64,000 nt of DNA from Lepidurus packardi (GCA_023053545.1 JAKZAN010000004.1:5952001-6016000), one strand, 5' to 3'; positions 1-11,635 are shown, numbered from the stretch's first letter. The notes: generated by a model not told the origin, from the sequence alone. Numbers and translations are program-made.

Positions 1-2332
1 GCGGCTGTGTGGATTTCCAGGAGTACCTGACAAGGGCTATGTAATTCCAAGAAAAAATCTGTATAATGAAGACGAGCAAGTAACGTACAGCTGCAAAAGT
101 CCTTATGCCACCTTGATATCCGAGTCCAGTGAACAAATGCGAAGGACTTGCAAATGCAGTAGGATGTGGAATGGCACCCTTCCGACTTGCAGTAATCAAC
201 AATTTATTGGATTGTACACACATAATTCCTTTTTAATTTCTTAGACTATTATGATTTACTTTGGAACAATCCTTTAACGGGTAGTGGCATAGCTGATTTT
301 TCCAACATGGTAGATGACGACAAAACTACCTGTTCGCGGTTGTTTCTTCCAAATGGGGAAATCTCTACTGAAATAACCATATTTAACTCTAGTATTGAGA
401 GTACCCATAGTGTTCAATTACAAGTCCAGTTTGGGAAAATAGGTAAATGACATACTTCAAAGATAACTAATAATTAAAAATGTATTTGAAATCTGAGATT
501 CTAAGATTTGAAGGCTCCTGTGTAGATTAGTTTTAAATAACATAATAGCACGGATAACGCAGAAGCACTCCAGAAATGCCTCCATGACTTTTATAAAAAG
601 CTCTTGACAGTAATGTAGGTAATAATAACGCAAAGGGCATGATTATCTGTACTTTCTAATTTTCGTGTTTATCAATTGGACAAACGCACACTAATTCTTC
701 GCTTAAAGCAAAAAAAGCAAAATTGCAAATTGAGAAATCCATCTTGCAATATATATTATTTTAGTGTATTTTGAAGAAAAAGTCATGCAAGTAGAACGTG
801 GTTATAGAGTTACCCTGCTTGCAGTTTTATGCGCAGAAGTAATGCGCGTTCCTATAGACCCATATTTAAAGCACTGCACGCCACCTGGCGTTAGCTTGGG
901 TTTAACAAGCTCAGCTATACGGGAGCTTTAAGATCAGACATTCTAATGTTTTAATATTTATGATAACTGTTCTTTTCTTCATGTTAGAGGGACTTTCAAG
1001 TCAAACAACTATGATGATAAAAATAGAAGATCATAGTATAGCGGATACGTTTTCGTGTAGCCATAAGGGTGGGTTTGTACCAATTCCAGTATTCGAATTT
1101 ACCGAGCTTTCTATTAATTGTACGAGAGGACAACATGTACCGATGTCCGATACCCGGTTGACCATAAAACTGCATTTTTCAAGACCTAACGGACAAAAAA
1201 ACTTGGACATATCAGTCTGTTCTCTGAGATTACTTGCGCTCATAAGTATAAGATAAAAGGATTTTGTTATAAAATGAGTTTAAAATATGCTAACAGAAGG
1301 GGCGAGTTGCGGAGAACCAGAACATCCAATCAATGGAAATGTAACAGTCGCCTTAGGCATTAGTGCTCTTTACTCTTGCGATACTGGATACGAACTTTTT
1401 GGTCAGGCTCACAGAGAGTGTACATTGAGCAAAGGAGAAATGGCTTGGACACACAAGATGCCAATATGTATCACACCTTCGGAGAAAAGTATGTAAACAA
1501 TGTATGATAATTTTCCATTGACGTGCTTTTATGTAGAGTGTCACACATTGCCCAAAGTCCAGAACGGATATTTAGTAGATACCGGATGCCTTGCACTTCT
1601 AATATGTTTTCCCGGATACATTCGTGGTTCTACACACAGTCAAGCCTACTGTAGCGAGTCTACTAGTTGGACATGGAAGTGGAATATTACTGATCAGGGA
1701 TTTGTCTGTAAGTACGGTACCCAAACTAGTCATCGCTGAATGGACTATGCATATTGACATAGTTTTTCCGTTGTTTCGAGCCATCCTGTCGTAACTAGAC
1801 TACTGCTATACGTTTGGGTAGCAGGATTGGGCTCTCAAGACGATATCCCTTCTAAAATCACCAATCAATTAAGGGAGCTGGTCATTCAATTACATGACTT
1901 GCTCCTTTAATTGACTGGGGAGTTTAGAAGGAATATTAAGTATAACAGTAGGCTGGATGACAGGATTGAAACAACGGAAAAATAGTGTCATAGGTCAATT
2001 TGCAAAGGTCCAAGTAGCGGTCAGTAATTTGAGTACATGAGTAGACTTTACAAAATAAAACTTTAATGTTTCCTCGTTTCAATAGCTCACGGGAAAGAAT
2101 GCGTTGAAAGAAAGGACGATTTAATTACATTAATTCTTAATATATTATATGCTCTTGTCTTCATAATCTTGGTTCTTTCAATCTTACGGGCGTGCTGTAT
2201 CTACAGAAGGTAAGAGTAATATAAAACAAGGTCAACACATAAGATCAGCTCATCATCACTCTTTGCAGACGAAACACGGTTTCAGACGAAACTCGCTCCC
2301 CACTTTTGCGAGTTTTCTTCCGGAGAAAATGA
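1..2332 (+). CDS. Sushi (CCP) membrane protein with galactose-binding-like region, 5' partial
   Basis: The gene runs in from the left edge, so its start and signal peptide are missing. Exons that keep phase: 2-191, 245-442, 765-838, 990-1245, 1297-1488, 1537-1707, 2086-2209, 2269-2332. Domains in order are a sushi module (CGFPGVP start, four Cys, closing at PTC); a region of about 170 residues resembling F5/8C or fucolectin domains (VDDDKTTC motif); a second sushi module (ASCGEPEHPINGN); a third (CHTLPKVQNGYL, WTWKW); one hydrophobic membrane segment of about 22 residues; and a short basic tail ending RVFFRRK. It is inferred to be a type I cell-surface protein for recognition or adhesion. Sushi modules are certain by motif; the lectin-like call is tentative. 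No orthologue is recognised. Confidence 0.72.
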
Positions 2333-2709
2333 AAACTCCTTGGAACCTTAATACAACCTCAATTCTAGCAACGAATTAGAATTACAAGCCCTATCTTGAT
2401 AACATATTGTAATATCGAGCATGCAGATTTGCATTTTTATAAAATTCGTATAAAATCACTTACAATAACTATAGCGTGACAGTTTCCGAAGTCACAATTT
2501 TGCTTTTTTCGCCAAGGTGACAAATTAATTTGCTTTTTCATTGTTTAAGGCATACATAGAATAAAGAGAATTGTTGTATCAACCGTATTATAGTTACATA
2601 ATTTACTGCCAAGAAGTTTTATTTAAAAATCTCGTGTAATTTTATTTTTACGTAAGGTATTGCTTCTCCTTGTCTTAAAAAAGGCGAAACAGGCCAATCT
2701 TATTCCAAA

Positions 2710-3519
2710 ATGGCGTCCGATTGTGGGAAACCAGAACTTCAGCTTTATAACGGAAACGCAACTTTCTCATCAGGTATTGCTAACTCTGCTTATAATACTT
2801 GGTATGAGCTAATTGGAGACAAGGCTCACAGATTTTTTTTGGCGAACAAAGGGGGGGAATGACCTCGTTATATCCGGCGCGAATTTGCATTGCAGGTAGG
2901 GAGAAATGTATGACAAACATTAGGCATTGTAAATTGATCTTTCTTTCTTTATATTATTTATTAATTTATTTGTGATTGTGAAAATCTAGAATGGTTATCT
3001 GACCGTTTCGAGACATGCGATTGCAAGTTTGCGTTGTAACTCCAGTTATAATCTTGGGTCCACAAATTGTATCGCTTCTTGTAAGGTCTTGACTAACTGG
3101 ACTTGGAAATGGAACATCGAAGATGCAAATCCTATCCCTAAGTGATACATTCGTGCAAACATAGTAAATAATCTGCTTCGTTGCAAAACAGCCCATAGAG
3201 ACGAATGTGTCATCAGTAGCAATATTCGTTAACGTCTTTTATCCTTGAGTACACAGTAAATACTCTGTACAAATTAAACGTTATCTTTCCCTACATCCCA
3301 GCAGCCCATGGATGTGTGTCTTGCAGAACCTTTGGAAGTTCTCCTTCATTGCTATAGTCTTTACTTTGGCTTGCGTATACCCATCGTTATTGCTGCCCGG
3401 GCCGTGTTGCAAAACTACTGCAAAGGGTATCGAAGTACAACAACAGCAGACCATTCAAAATACGTCAATATTGTATCTGTATCGCAAGTAGACTTGCGAT
3501 ACAAATACAATATTGACTA
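2710..3519 (+). pseudogene. Decayed partial copy of the sushi/TM exons
   Basis: Three blocks repeat the 3' exons of the gene just upstream, in the same order. 2710-2860 starts SDCGKPELQLYNGN, matching ASCGEPEHPINGN, but lacks Cys residues of the module and reaches a stop. 2991-3143 reads NGYLTVS then NWTWKWNIED, matching NGYLVDT and SWTWKWNITDQ of the third sushi module. 3303-3489 encodes a hydrophobic stretch (FIAIVFTLACVYPSLLL) like the membrane exon. The blocks do not join cleanly into one frame, so I call it a decayed tandem duplicate. A diverged functional paralogue with different splicing cannot be excluded. Confidence 0.5.
3464..3517. repeat. 54-bp near-perfect palindrome
   Basis: Two 26-base arms (3464-3489 and 3492-3517) are inverted copies with one mismatch, separated by only two bases. 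The left arm begins GTCAATATTG and the right arm ends CAATATTGAC. It lies at the end of the decayed sushi/TM copy and would form a long hairpin. Confidence 0.9.
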
Positions 3520-4131
3520 ATCAGTATAACAACAATTAGAATAGATGGTATGCACAAGAACATAACAAAAAAAGCGACCGAATTTACCAGATTAGCACGC
3601 ACATTAAGTGCACTTTTATTTGGGTGAAGGAGAAGAAAAAATCCCAACATTCTGACTGAACGGCATTCGTTGTTTCTAAATATACATAGTAAAGAAATTA
3701 ATGTGTCCTGATGCAAAATAAAGCTGAAACTATAAGCAAAAGACTTCCCATATTACAGTTGCATCACAGGGCATTTGGATTGAACTTCATCGCAGAATCT
3801 TCGAACAATTCAAACATAGGTTATATATATATCCCGTGCTGTGCTTACCAAATATGAACTGATCAAACGAAACTGAAACTCGAATCTCCAACTTTTGACA
3901 CTCAACTAAAACTTGTACGATTCTTTATATCTCATCTTTTATCACAGCACATTATAAAATATTTGGGCATATCGTTTCTAATAACAATTGTTTAGGTATA
4001 AACTTTCGTCATAATAAGATAATGCGCGTTATTTGTGTAGTAAAGCCTCGAAATAGCCCTTGTCGAATTACAGGAAAGTATAAACAGAGGAACGTGAAAC
4101 ACGATAGAATGAATGGTCTCTTCACGTGCAG

Positions 4132-4325
4132 GTTTAAGTTTAGCGTTTCTTCGTCTATATGTACCCTTACTTAAACGACAGCAAAAAGAATCCAGTCACG
4201 TACCTACTATATCTACTCCGATTTCAAAGACCCATTCTGTAGCGGAAAATACAGTTTATATAGTACAGTTATTTCCCTTGCTCCACGGAGTTAACATCTC
4301 TCGACCAACTGCATCCCTGTATTAG
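4132..4325 (+). other. Possible terminal exon (unrecognised)
   Basis: An open stretch follows a good acceptor (TGCAG) and ends in TAG at 4323-4325. It encodes a basic, Ser/Thr-rich peptide that would suit a cytoplasmic tail (LLKRQQKESSHVPTIST). It could be the last exon of the second sushi copy, but no clean donor links them. Nothing else is seen between 3520 and 4773. Confidence 0.18.
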
Positions 4326-4773
4326 TCCTGGCTTTTTCCTTTCTTGTTTATTTATTCCAAGTATTAGTTTTTGCAGTGCGTTACTGCATGTTTTGTGGTG
4401 AAAGATTTCTTATAGGATCTCCAACAATATTATGGGGAGGGCCTCCATAGCCCGACCACATGTTTTTACGGCAATGTAAAAGAATAAGTACATTCTCCTA
4501 GCATAAGTGCATTCTCCTTCATTAAGTGCGTGGTATGTTCGTATATTACTTTTAAAGAAAATTATTGTTGTAATATGTACGAATATAATTCCATGGTTTC
4601 AAAGTTAACATATGCTAGTGAGGAAGTGATTTTATTTTGGTGACGTATTTCATATAAAGACATGGTCTGATACAAGCAATTCATATTTTGCATATTATGT
4701 AATTTGACTTTAAAAACAAAAGAAGGCACTGTACACAATCTCTTATATAACTCCTGGTTTCGGTTCTTTTAAT

Positions 4774-7700
4774 CTAAAGAACATGAGGATACTGCATGTA
4801 TTGGGGACTTCGTTGGAAATAGTCACCTTGGGCCGGAGTATCCGGGGGTGATCTTCGCTTGCTGCTGTTCATAAGCGGCTCTGCGTTGCCTTCGTACAAA
4901 TCCAAGTCCCTGCTGTTACTTATTGCTGGATGCACCTCATTCCTGTCACGCTGGCGTTCTCGAGAGCGTCGTTTGAGGATACGTAACCAGCACACAAGGG
5001 CCGCCAAGAAAGCCAGTGCTAAAGTAAGCGGCAAACCGATGGTGACAGACAAGGGGAAAGGTGTCACGACGCTTTCAGCCTCCCGTACTTCCAAATACGC
5101 TTGTCGGAAGCTATAACCCATGGCATTGGCACCCAAACAGATGTAATGGCCCTCATCGGACCAGTCAACGTTGGGCAAGACCAACTGATGTAAGTAAATG
5201 CCGTCTTCCGTTTTTGCATATTTATCCCCTCGCAAAACACGAAATTGGTAGTCACCAAGACGTATTGTATCATTGAGTGAAAAGGTTTCATCTCGCTCGA
5301 TTTTCTTGAGCCACTGTATCGTGGGAGGCATGTCACTCTTCACGTGACATTGAAGCGTGGCTCCATTGCCCACGCGAACCGTAGTATTCAGTGGATGAAA
5401 CCCACTTATTTCAGGCTTTTTACGCGAAGGATCCCCTGCGGAGCCACCATACAATACTATTCTTTTGTGCTTCACTCTTTTTCCTTTCTTTTCAACAAAA
5501 CAAAAACTTACCGCTGATCTCCAGTGTAAATGTAATGTTCGATACGCCATTCAAATTGCGAGCTAAACAGGTGTAGATACCAGCATCGGAAATCCCCAAT
5601 TGGCTAATTTCCAAGTTTTTTCGCGAGACCCGTACATCTTGGATCAAACGCTCATTAGCGGCTACCACTTCTTTGTCCTGACATAAACAAAATTGGCAAT
5701 TAAGGTTGTTTTTTAACTAGTTAAGGGGTTTGAAAGGCATTTGCTGATTCTTTATTTTTTTAATTACTTTTAACCATATTATGTCCGGTAATGGTTGACC
5801 TCGAGCTTCACAGCTGAGTTTTAATGGAACGCCTAACTGCGTGTGGATAAGTCGGGGTTGGGCCCAAGTCAGTTCGGTAAATTCGGGTCGTACGAAGTCT
5901 AATTTAGAGTCGCTATACGTGTCTTGGCCTCGATGTTGCTTCTCAAGAGACAATTCCCATTCGGCTCCGGGACCCACTCCTGTAAAAAAAAAAAACGTAC
6001 CGTTTGAAATAAGCCAAGAAAAGAAGCAAAAGAGCCGAGAAAAAGACTTATTCTTAGTTATATCTTGTGAGGAAAAGTTTCTTAATATCGCAGACTTACT
6101 GTAGACCATATTCATATGGAAATCAAAAGCTAAGAACCAAAAGAGAAGCTCTGGACACGCTTCGTTAGTAATCCTAAACGTTCCAGAGGCTCTGTCATCA
6201 TATTTCATGCAAATCTCTCCTTAAGGTTATATACATATCCACGTCTATACAGAACCCCCCAAAACCTTGTAAATGCCTCGCAAAGCAACGTCTTTTATTT
6301 CTGTGGGTACTAAAAAGGAAGAAACTTGATCTGCGGTTCCCCATATCGTATTTCTCGTCTTTTCCTCAAGTCTTTCGTGCTCAGCAGTATCGGGCACAAT
6401 GATCAACGTCGTTTCTTGTTTCATTTTGTCGCCCATTGTCTATGCGTACATTGCACCTCTAAAAGCCCCCTCGAAAAACCTGGACTTCCACTTTTACCGG
6501 TCGTCTAAAGCCGTAAAAAGGACGAGCCAAAGAAGAAGAATGGAGTTTAGGAATGTTGAGCTTCAAACTGTGCCAACATTTCTGCGCAGTTTGACACAAA
6601 TGTGACGACGCAGTTTTCCCCGGTTAAAGTTGAAGATAAATAAATGCAAAATTTTCGTACGGCTCAAGCAACCATTATAAATTTGTAGGTGTACCTAGCT
6701 GGAAAAGAAAACTTGTAAGGTCAGGAGGATTCTTTATAGTGGACATGGGCAAACGTCGTAAATCGTTCGAATCCTTTCTGGAAAGGGTTACGCGAGGAGC
6801 TCGGGGTTGGAAAGCGGCATTGAAAAGAAAAAAGCTTGCAGGTATACCCTAGCAATGTTACTTCTTTCTTTTGTGTCTTAGCTTTAGACAAAATAAACTT
6901 GGACCTGACCCGCATTAATAATGAGAGGAATATAGAAAAAGAAAGAGAATCAAAGATGGCAAGAAAAGGCACTCGCAGTGTGAAGCTAGTTATGGTTATG
7001 ACTAGCCAACTAAAAAAAAGCCATCCATAGTTATTCACTTTTCATTAGCGAGAGCCCTAAACTAGAAGAAGTTTTGTATGGTACGTTACCCGTTGGGGGC
7101 GAAAAATAAATGATAAATATTTTGCCTAGAAAGGGCTAACTGCTGTGTTCGTTTCGGTTTTTGGTGTTGTTTTGACGTTGTCCGGTGTTTAGACAGGCCT
7201 TCGAACGCCTAAATGGCTCCACTAACGAGGAACATTGACAGGCCAACCACAGGAGTGTAACATTGAAATTCAAATTGGAAAACATGTCCCACGTTTTTCT
7301 GCCTCTCGCTAACATCTCTCACAACATGAAGCAACTTGAATAAGGCGTTAGGATTTAACAGTTATGAGAATATAGAGTTGGAAAGGTATGCGAATAATTA
7401 GCATACTCACCGAGAATCACTACACGAAACGTGACAGTTTCAGACCCAAATCCGTTGGTGGCCCGGCACGTGAAATATCCGGCATCCGAATCCGTGACAT
7501 TCTTGATTTTTAAAGTCAAGCCTGTGAGTCGATACCTGTCCCATTCGTTTGTAATAGGATCGTTATCCTACAAAATCAACACACCCCCAAAAATTATCCA
7601 TTGTAGTCACGCTTTTGGAATTGTTGAATGTTTGAATTCTTCATTACTTTTAACCAGGTTAGCAATGGCTCAGGGTCTGCTTTAATGGGACAAGTCAATT

Positions 7701-7962
7701 TCAGTTCCACGCCGGGTTTCACTCGATAGTCAGTCTCGAAGTGCTCCAAAATAGTAGGCGGTCCTGTTAGATGGACAAAAATATTGAAAGTGTTTTGCAT
7801 GACGTCTTGGTTCACTGTATATAGTAAAGAATCTAAGACGAAAATCAATGGAGAAGGAAAAGGTATAAGATTGCAACTAAACCGACCTTTGCTTTGAATT
7901 AGTCCACAATGTAAACCGAAGAAGAGGATCAACAGCAGGCTGCTTCCTCTCATGTTTGACAT
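4774..7962 (-). CDS. FGFRL1: Fibroblast growth factor receptor-like 1 homologue
   Basis: Six phase-consistent exons, in coding order: 7962-7887, 7763-7648, 7567-7411, 5979-5768, 5677-5512, 5435-4774, giving 462 residues. Seen: a signal peptide (residues 1 to about 23), Ig domain 1 (about 27-116), Ig 2 (about 140-240), Ig 3 (about 250-358), one membrane segment (about 367-392) and a 70-residue tail with no kinase. Ig 3 carries YICLGANAMGYSFR and HPLNTTV, near-identical to vertebrate FGFRL1 (YICLGANTMGYSFR, HPVNTTV); human FGFRL1 has 504 residues. The family binds FGF and heparin and acts as a decoy or adhesion receptor. The tail is basic then tyrosine-rich (YFQRSPQYMQYPHVL) and lacks the histidine repeat of the human protein. 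Intron 3 is unusually long at 1.4 kb. Confidence 0.9.
6745..7030 (+). CDS. Possible small nested gene, unknown function
   Basis: It lies inside intron 3 of the FGFRL1-like gene on the other strand. Exons 6745-6841 and 6882-7030 join in frame to 81 residues: a very basic N-terminus (MGKRRKSFESFLERV, LKRKK), then a charged helical stretch (NLDLTRINNERNIEKERES) and a basic C-terminus ending KKSHP. The intron would be only 40 bp, shorter than others in the window, which weakens the call. No family is recognised. Confidence 0.3.
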
Positions 7963-9823
7963 AGAACAGGTCTCTTGCTATATCCGGAAGGAAATCTGCT
8001 GGTAGTGGACTATGACGAGTTGTTTTTTCTCGTATGATGATTTTCTTACACCATGAATATTAATTTTCCATTACGGTGATCTGCAAAGTGAGGGAAGAAG
8101 CATTTGTAAGACGGTGTTTTTGGAGGCTGCGGAGTCGCTTCTGGTTTTGCGCTTTGTTTATTCAGGGAGGGCGCACGAGCCCCGGCTAGCTTTTAGAGAA
8201 CTTGAAGATATAAACGTTTATCTTTTGCTAATTTTAGGCCACCGCAAGTACGTGCAATTTCCGGTCGTTTATCCCCACCCCTCAACATGTTCGAGCTGTG
8301 CTTAGTAGTTAATGTGGGTTAAAGTGACTGCGAAATTGCTAAGTAGATAGAAAAGGAAAAACTCTCTAATTAATTAAAAAAGGAGAAGAATGCTTCAGCA
8401 GAAGAGACTTTTTATGGCCGACAAGATTATACCTCCATGGGGCGGTTAGTTACGAGCACCGTATGGAAATCGTCCGTAAATTCCGCCAAAGCACTGAAAC
8501 TGTTCTTGCTTCTTGTTGTTTCTCTACGTTGACGATCTTTGATGTCGGTAATCAACTACCTTTTTTAGCACTTGTCCGTGCGCCTTTCTTGGTGGATGGT
8601 TACTCGATTCTTTTCACACGTCCAACGATGTCCTCCGCTGCTTGCTTACTAAAACCGTCAAACGTGTACAACCCACGCTATAATTTACGGTTTACGGTTT
8701 TTCGTCTTGTCTCTTGTGTGTGTGCACCGGCACTCTTCGGGTTTCGTTTTTCGCTTGCGAAGGCGCAGACAGGGGGCCAATCCGGGAATGCCCGAGCTGC
8801 CAAACGCCCGAAGGGCATACTAATTGACGATTTTTCGGTTTTCAATATGTATATAAATGCGGCGCCTAGTCGGCCTCTTCTTGTTTTTAGCCCAACAGCT
8901 CCAACAAGCAACTCAGCACCCCGGTGTCCTTATATGGCTACAAACAAAAAAGTCGACAAGGTGTCTTCTCACACATGCATAAATTCAATCTTGCTGGGCG
9001 AGCACGCACCATACAATGCAAAATGTGCTTAGACGTGTCTTCTCCATGTCCACTCAACAAGGACTGTGGGGAGAGGCTCATAATTTGTCAATGTAACTCC
9101 TATGCCAGAGATAGCATCGGTCTGGAAAATGGATGATCTTCGTTGTGGACAGCTTTAAAGCTTTTGACATCCGATATTTCGCGCTGCAGTGATGAATAGA
9201 ATTGGAAGCTGCGACACGTTTTGCAACTTCCTTATGACAAAGCTTTTATCAACAAGTCCAAGAAACAGTGCTTATTCGTCCGGAGACCATGACACATTCT
9301 TATCAAGATGCCTTACCAAGATGTGTTATAAAATGTTTCAGTTCGAAACTCGCGCCATAACTTGCTTACCTGTATGCTCCCTGTGGTTACCATTTGAAGC
9401 ATTCTAATAAACAAATGTGGTTGTTGTCTTGCCTAAGTCAAAAGTGGAAAATTAATCGTAGAAACCTGCTTAGAGATTCGTTTCTTTTAAGGTAACTAAA
9501 ATATTTCTTTATCACAAGCCCGTCTTTAATCACTGTTAAACATGTACGGTATATAAGTCCCAGCAAATTTCAATATTTGGAATTAAAACTGCGTCAGTGT
9601 TCAAATAAACATGCCAGCGAGCCTCTTGCTATTCCGAAGAAACAAAAAGATATAGAACGTCAAGCTTTTTGTCTTTTGTTGTGTGTCTGAACTCTGTATT
9701 GTTGCTGTGCCTTCTTGAAAAACGGGATTATTATCACTTACAAACACATTTGTGCTTAGCATAGGACTTCTTTTGATTCTAGAATAACAGACGGAGACAT
9801 ATCTACTAACACTGATACTTAAT
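7963..9823. other. Intergenic stretch with a TATA-like site
   Basis: It separates the divergent FGFRL1-like and TMEM230 genes. A TATATAAA site occurs at about 8849 on the + strand and an AATAAA signal near 9405, so an unrecognised or noncoding transcript is possible. The largest frame here (8463-9032, 189 codons) has no recognisable domain and is probably chance. Confidence 0.4.
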
Positions 9824-10307
9824 ATGATGCGTAAAAACGGGACACCCACAAATGGCTTTCCCAAATCCAATGCCCAATATCACCGTATGACAGCCCATAA
9901 CGATGGCTTCGTTGACACCCAGGTACATCTCATTAGCTAGGATTTTCCCCCGATTATCTTCCTCCGCTATTATTTTCTTTCAGTTTGAGCAGCCTCCTCC
10001 GCCCATTCCTTGGAAAGCTATCACTCTGGCCGTTCTTTTGGCGATTGGAGGGTCAATTTTAGTAGTCATAGGTTCGTTGCTGGTTTCAGGACACATTGAC
10101 TCGAAGGTTAGAACAGTTTTTGAAGTTCTTTCCAGATTTATTCATTTCCCGTCTCTCTTCTTTTTATAGTACGGAGACCGAACATGGCCCTTGATCATTA
10201 TGGGTATCCTCATGCTCATTCCTGGCGTTTACCACGTTCGCTTAGCGTGTTTAGCTTTTAAAGGTTGTGCCGGATATTCTTTCGAGGACATTCCAGAGTT
10301 TGAATGA
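9824..10307 (+). CDS. TMEM230: Transmembrane protein 230
   Basis: Exons 9824-9922, 9984-10106 and 10170-10307 give 119 residues, against about 120 in the human short isoform. The start was chosen because MMRKN...GFPKSNAQYHRM...NDGFVDTQF lines up with the human N-terminus (MMPSR...IDLQF). Two membrane segments are seen (AITLAVLLAIGGSILVVIGS and WPLIIMGILMLIPGVYHV), then the family's C-terminal motif GYSFEDIPEFE (human GYSYDDIPDFDD). TMEM230 is a membrane protein of secretory, recycling and synaptic vesicles that acts in vesicle trafficking. The gene is complete and ordinary; introns are 61 and 63 bp. Confidence 0.93.
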
Positions 10308-11048
10308 GTGCGCATTTTGCTGTACATGAAATACGGATTTCACATATTGGAGGCTTTAATTTTGTAACTCGATCTCCCCTATATATCTCGCCAATCGCAG
10401 TAGTCCCTAATAAAAAGCTACACGAATCCAGGCCAAGTGGCTATTTTTTTCTTCTTCACCAGATGTTGCTGGCTCGGTTCATTTGGCATGCTATAAGGGC
10501 TTAAATCAGTCTGGCATTTACTTAGCGGCCCTTTATTGCTGTTTACCTCGCCAAAGCCTTGGTTTATGCAGCTAAGTTGGCAGTGTGGGAAAGCATTGTC
10601 TCATTCATGCTGTATGTGGTCTCGGTTTCACGCCACGTACACTTCATTTGCCACTCCCAAACAACGGATCGACTCCCTATGGGATCACGACTACCAAGAA
10701 AAGCCAAGTGCTTTTTAATGTCCTATACCCTACTGTGTAAGCTCAGACTCGTTTGCCTTTGTAGTGGGAGCTACTTATTGACACTTGAGTTCGGCAAGCT
10801 GAATGAGACCAAAAATCCCCTGTTCCAAAATTTTGGGGTAGTTCGAATAACAGAAGACGAGCTTGCAAATAAAAATTTCATTGACATGGGTAATGTTTTG
10901 GCCAACGCTTGTCTTGCCGGGTATTCTGTCGCTCCCACTTAGTAAAAAACAGGAGAGAGAGGAATACTTAATTAGACCAGATCAATTCAGGAGGCTACGG
11001 CACATGGCCGTACCGCCTGGTGATGAGGGGCGGGACTTGGTGAACGCC
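10308..11048. other. Intergenic, nothing recognised
   Basis: Between TMEM230 and the CCAP promoter. Open frames here (for example 10559-10942) have no recognisable domain and no clear splice context. Confidence 0.4.
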
Positions 11049-11054
11049 TATATA
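11049..11054 (+). promoter_or_regulatory. TATA box of CCAP gene
   Basis: TATATA within GCCTATATAGGC, 122 bases upstream of the CCAP start codon. This would place transcription start near 11078 and leave a 5' UTR of about 90 bases. TATA promoters are usual for tightly regulated neuropeptide genes; assignment is by position only. Confidence 0.5.
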
Positions 11055-11170
11055 GGCGGGCTACTTGTTGCAAGTACAGACAATACCTCAATTGGGGAGA
11101 CTTTCCGACATACGTGGTACCGTGTCTTGTTTGAGTGTTAGCCACAGTATTTACTTCCGTTAGCTCCGCA

Positions 11171-11635
11171 ATGGCGTCCAATACAATTACGGCTCTACTG
11201 GTAGTTAGTTTGATCGTGGGTTTGATTGCCGCCAGTCATGGCGCCCCTTTAGATGTGAGTTTGTCGAAGGTTAGCTAAATATTTCCATTTACCTAATTAT
11301 CTCATTTATGGTTCCTTACCACAAATTTCCTACGATAGGAGGAAGACTTGGAGACAAAAGCCAAACGCCCGTTTTGCAACGCATTTACTGGTAGTCACAA
11401 AAAATTATGTTAGTTTCAGGTGTTTTCTTAACAAATTTTCGCCCCGTAATTAGGTTGTGGCAAAAAGAGAGCGAGCAATGAAAATGGGAATACTCTGTAT
11501 TCTCAAAATGGCGATAATAGCTTGGTAGAAGACTTGAATAAATTCCCTCGACTCATGCTGGCACAAGCAGCACTTTGGGAAAGACTGTTGGCCAAGTACA
11601 ATCGGAACCGGGACAATACCAACACGAATTATTAA
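11171..11635 (+). CDS. CCAP: Crustacean cardioactive peptide precursor
   Basis: Exons 11171-11254, 11339-11390 and 11454-11635 encode 105 residues. Order: signal peptide (about 1-24, hydrophobic LLVVSLIVGLIAA), short acidic spacer, then KR-PFCNAFTGC-G-KKR, and a C-terminal spacer peptide ending NRDNTNTNY. PFCNAFTGC is the canonical arthropod CCAP: the two Cys form a ring, the following Gly supplies the amide, and KR and KKR are convertase sites. CCAP acts through a G-protein-coupled receptor on heart, gut and ecdysis circuits. There is one peptide copy. The second intron falls inside the mature peptide, between Thr and Gly. The precursor is short compared with the fly one (about 155 residues). 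Confidence 0.96.

Noticed and set aside
8463-9032. 189-codon open frame (+)
   Set aside because: No domain, low-complexity mix of residues, overlaps a likely TATA box and has no homology I recognise; treated as chance.
10559-10942. 127-codon frame before the CCAP promoter
   Set aside because: No motif, no splice context, and a composition not like the neighbouring genes.
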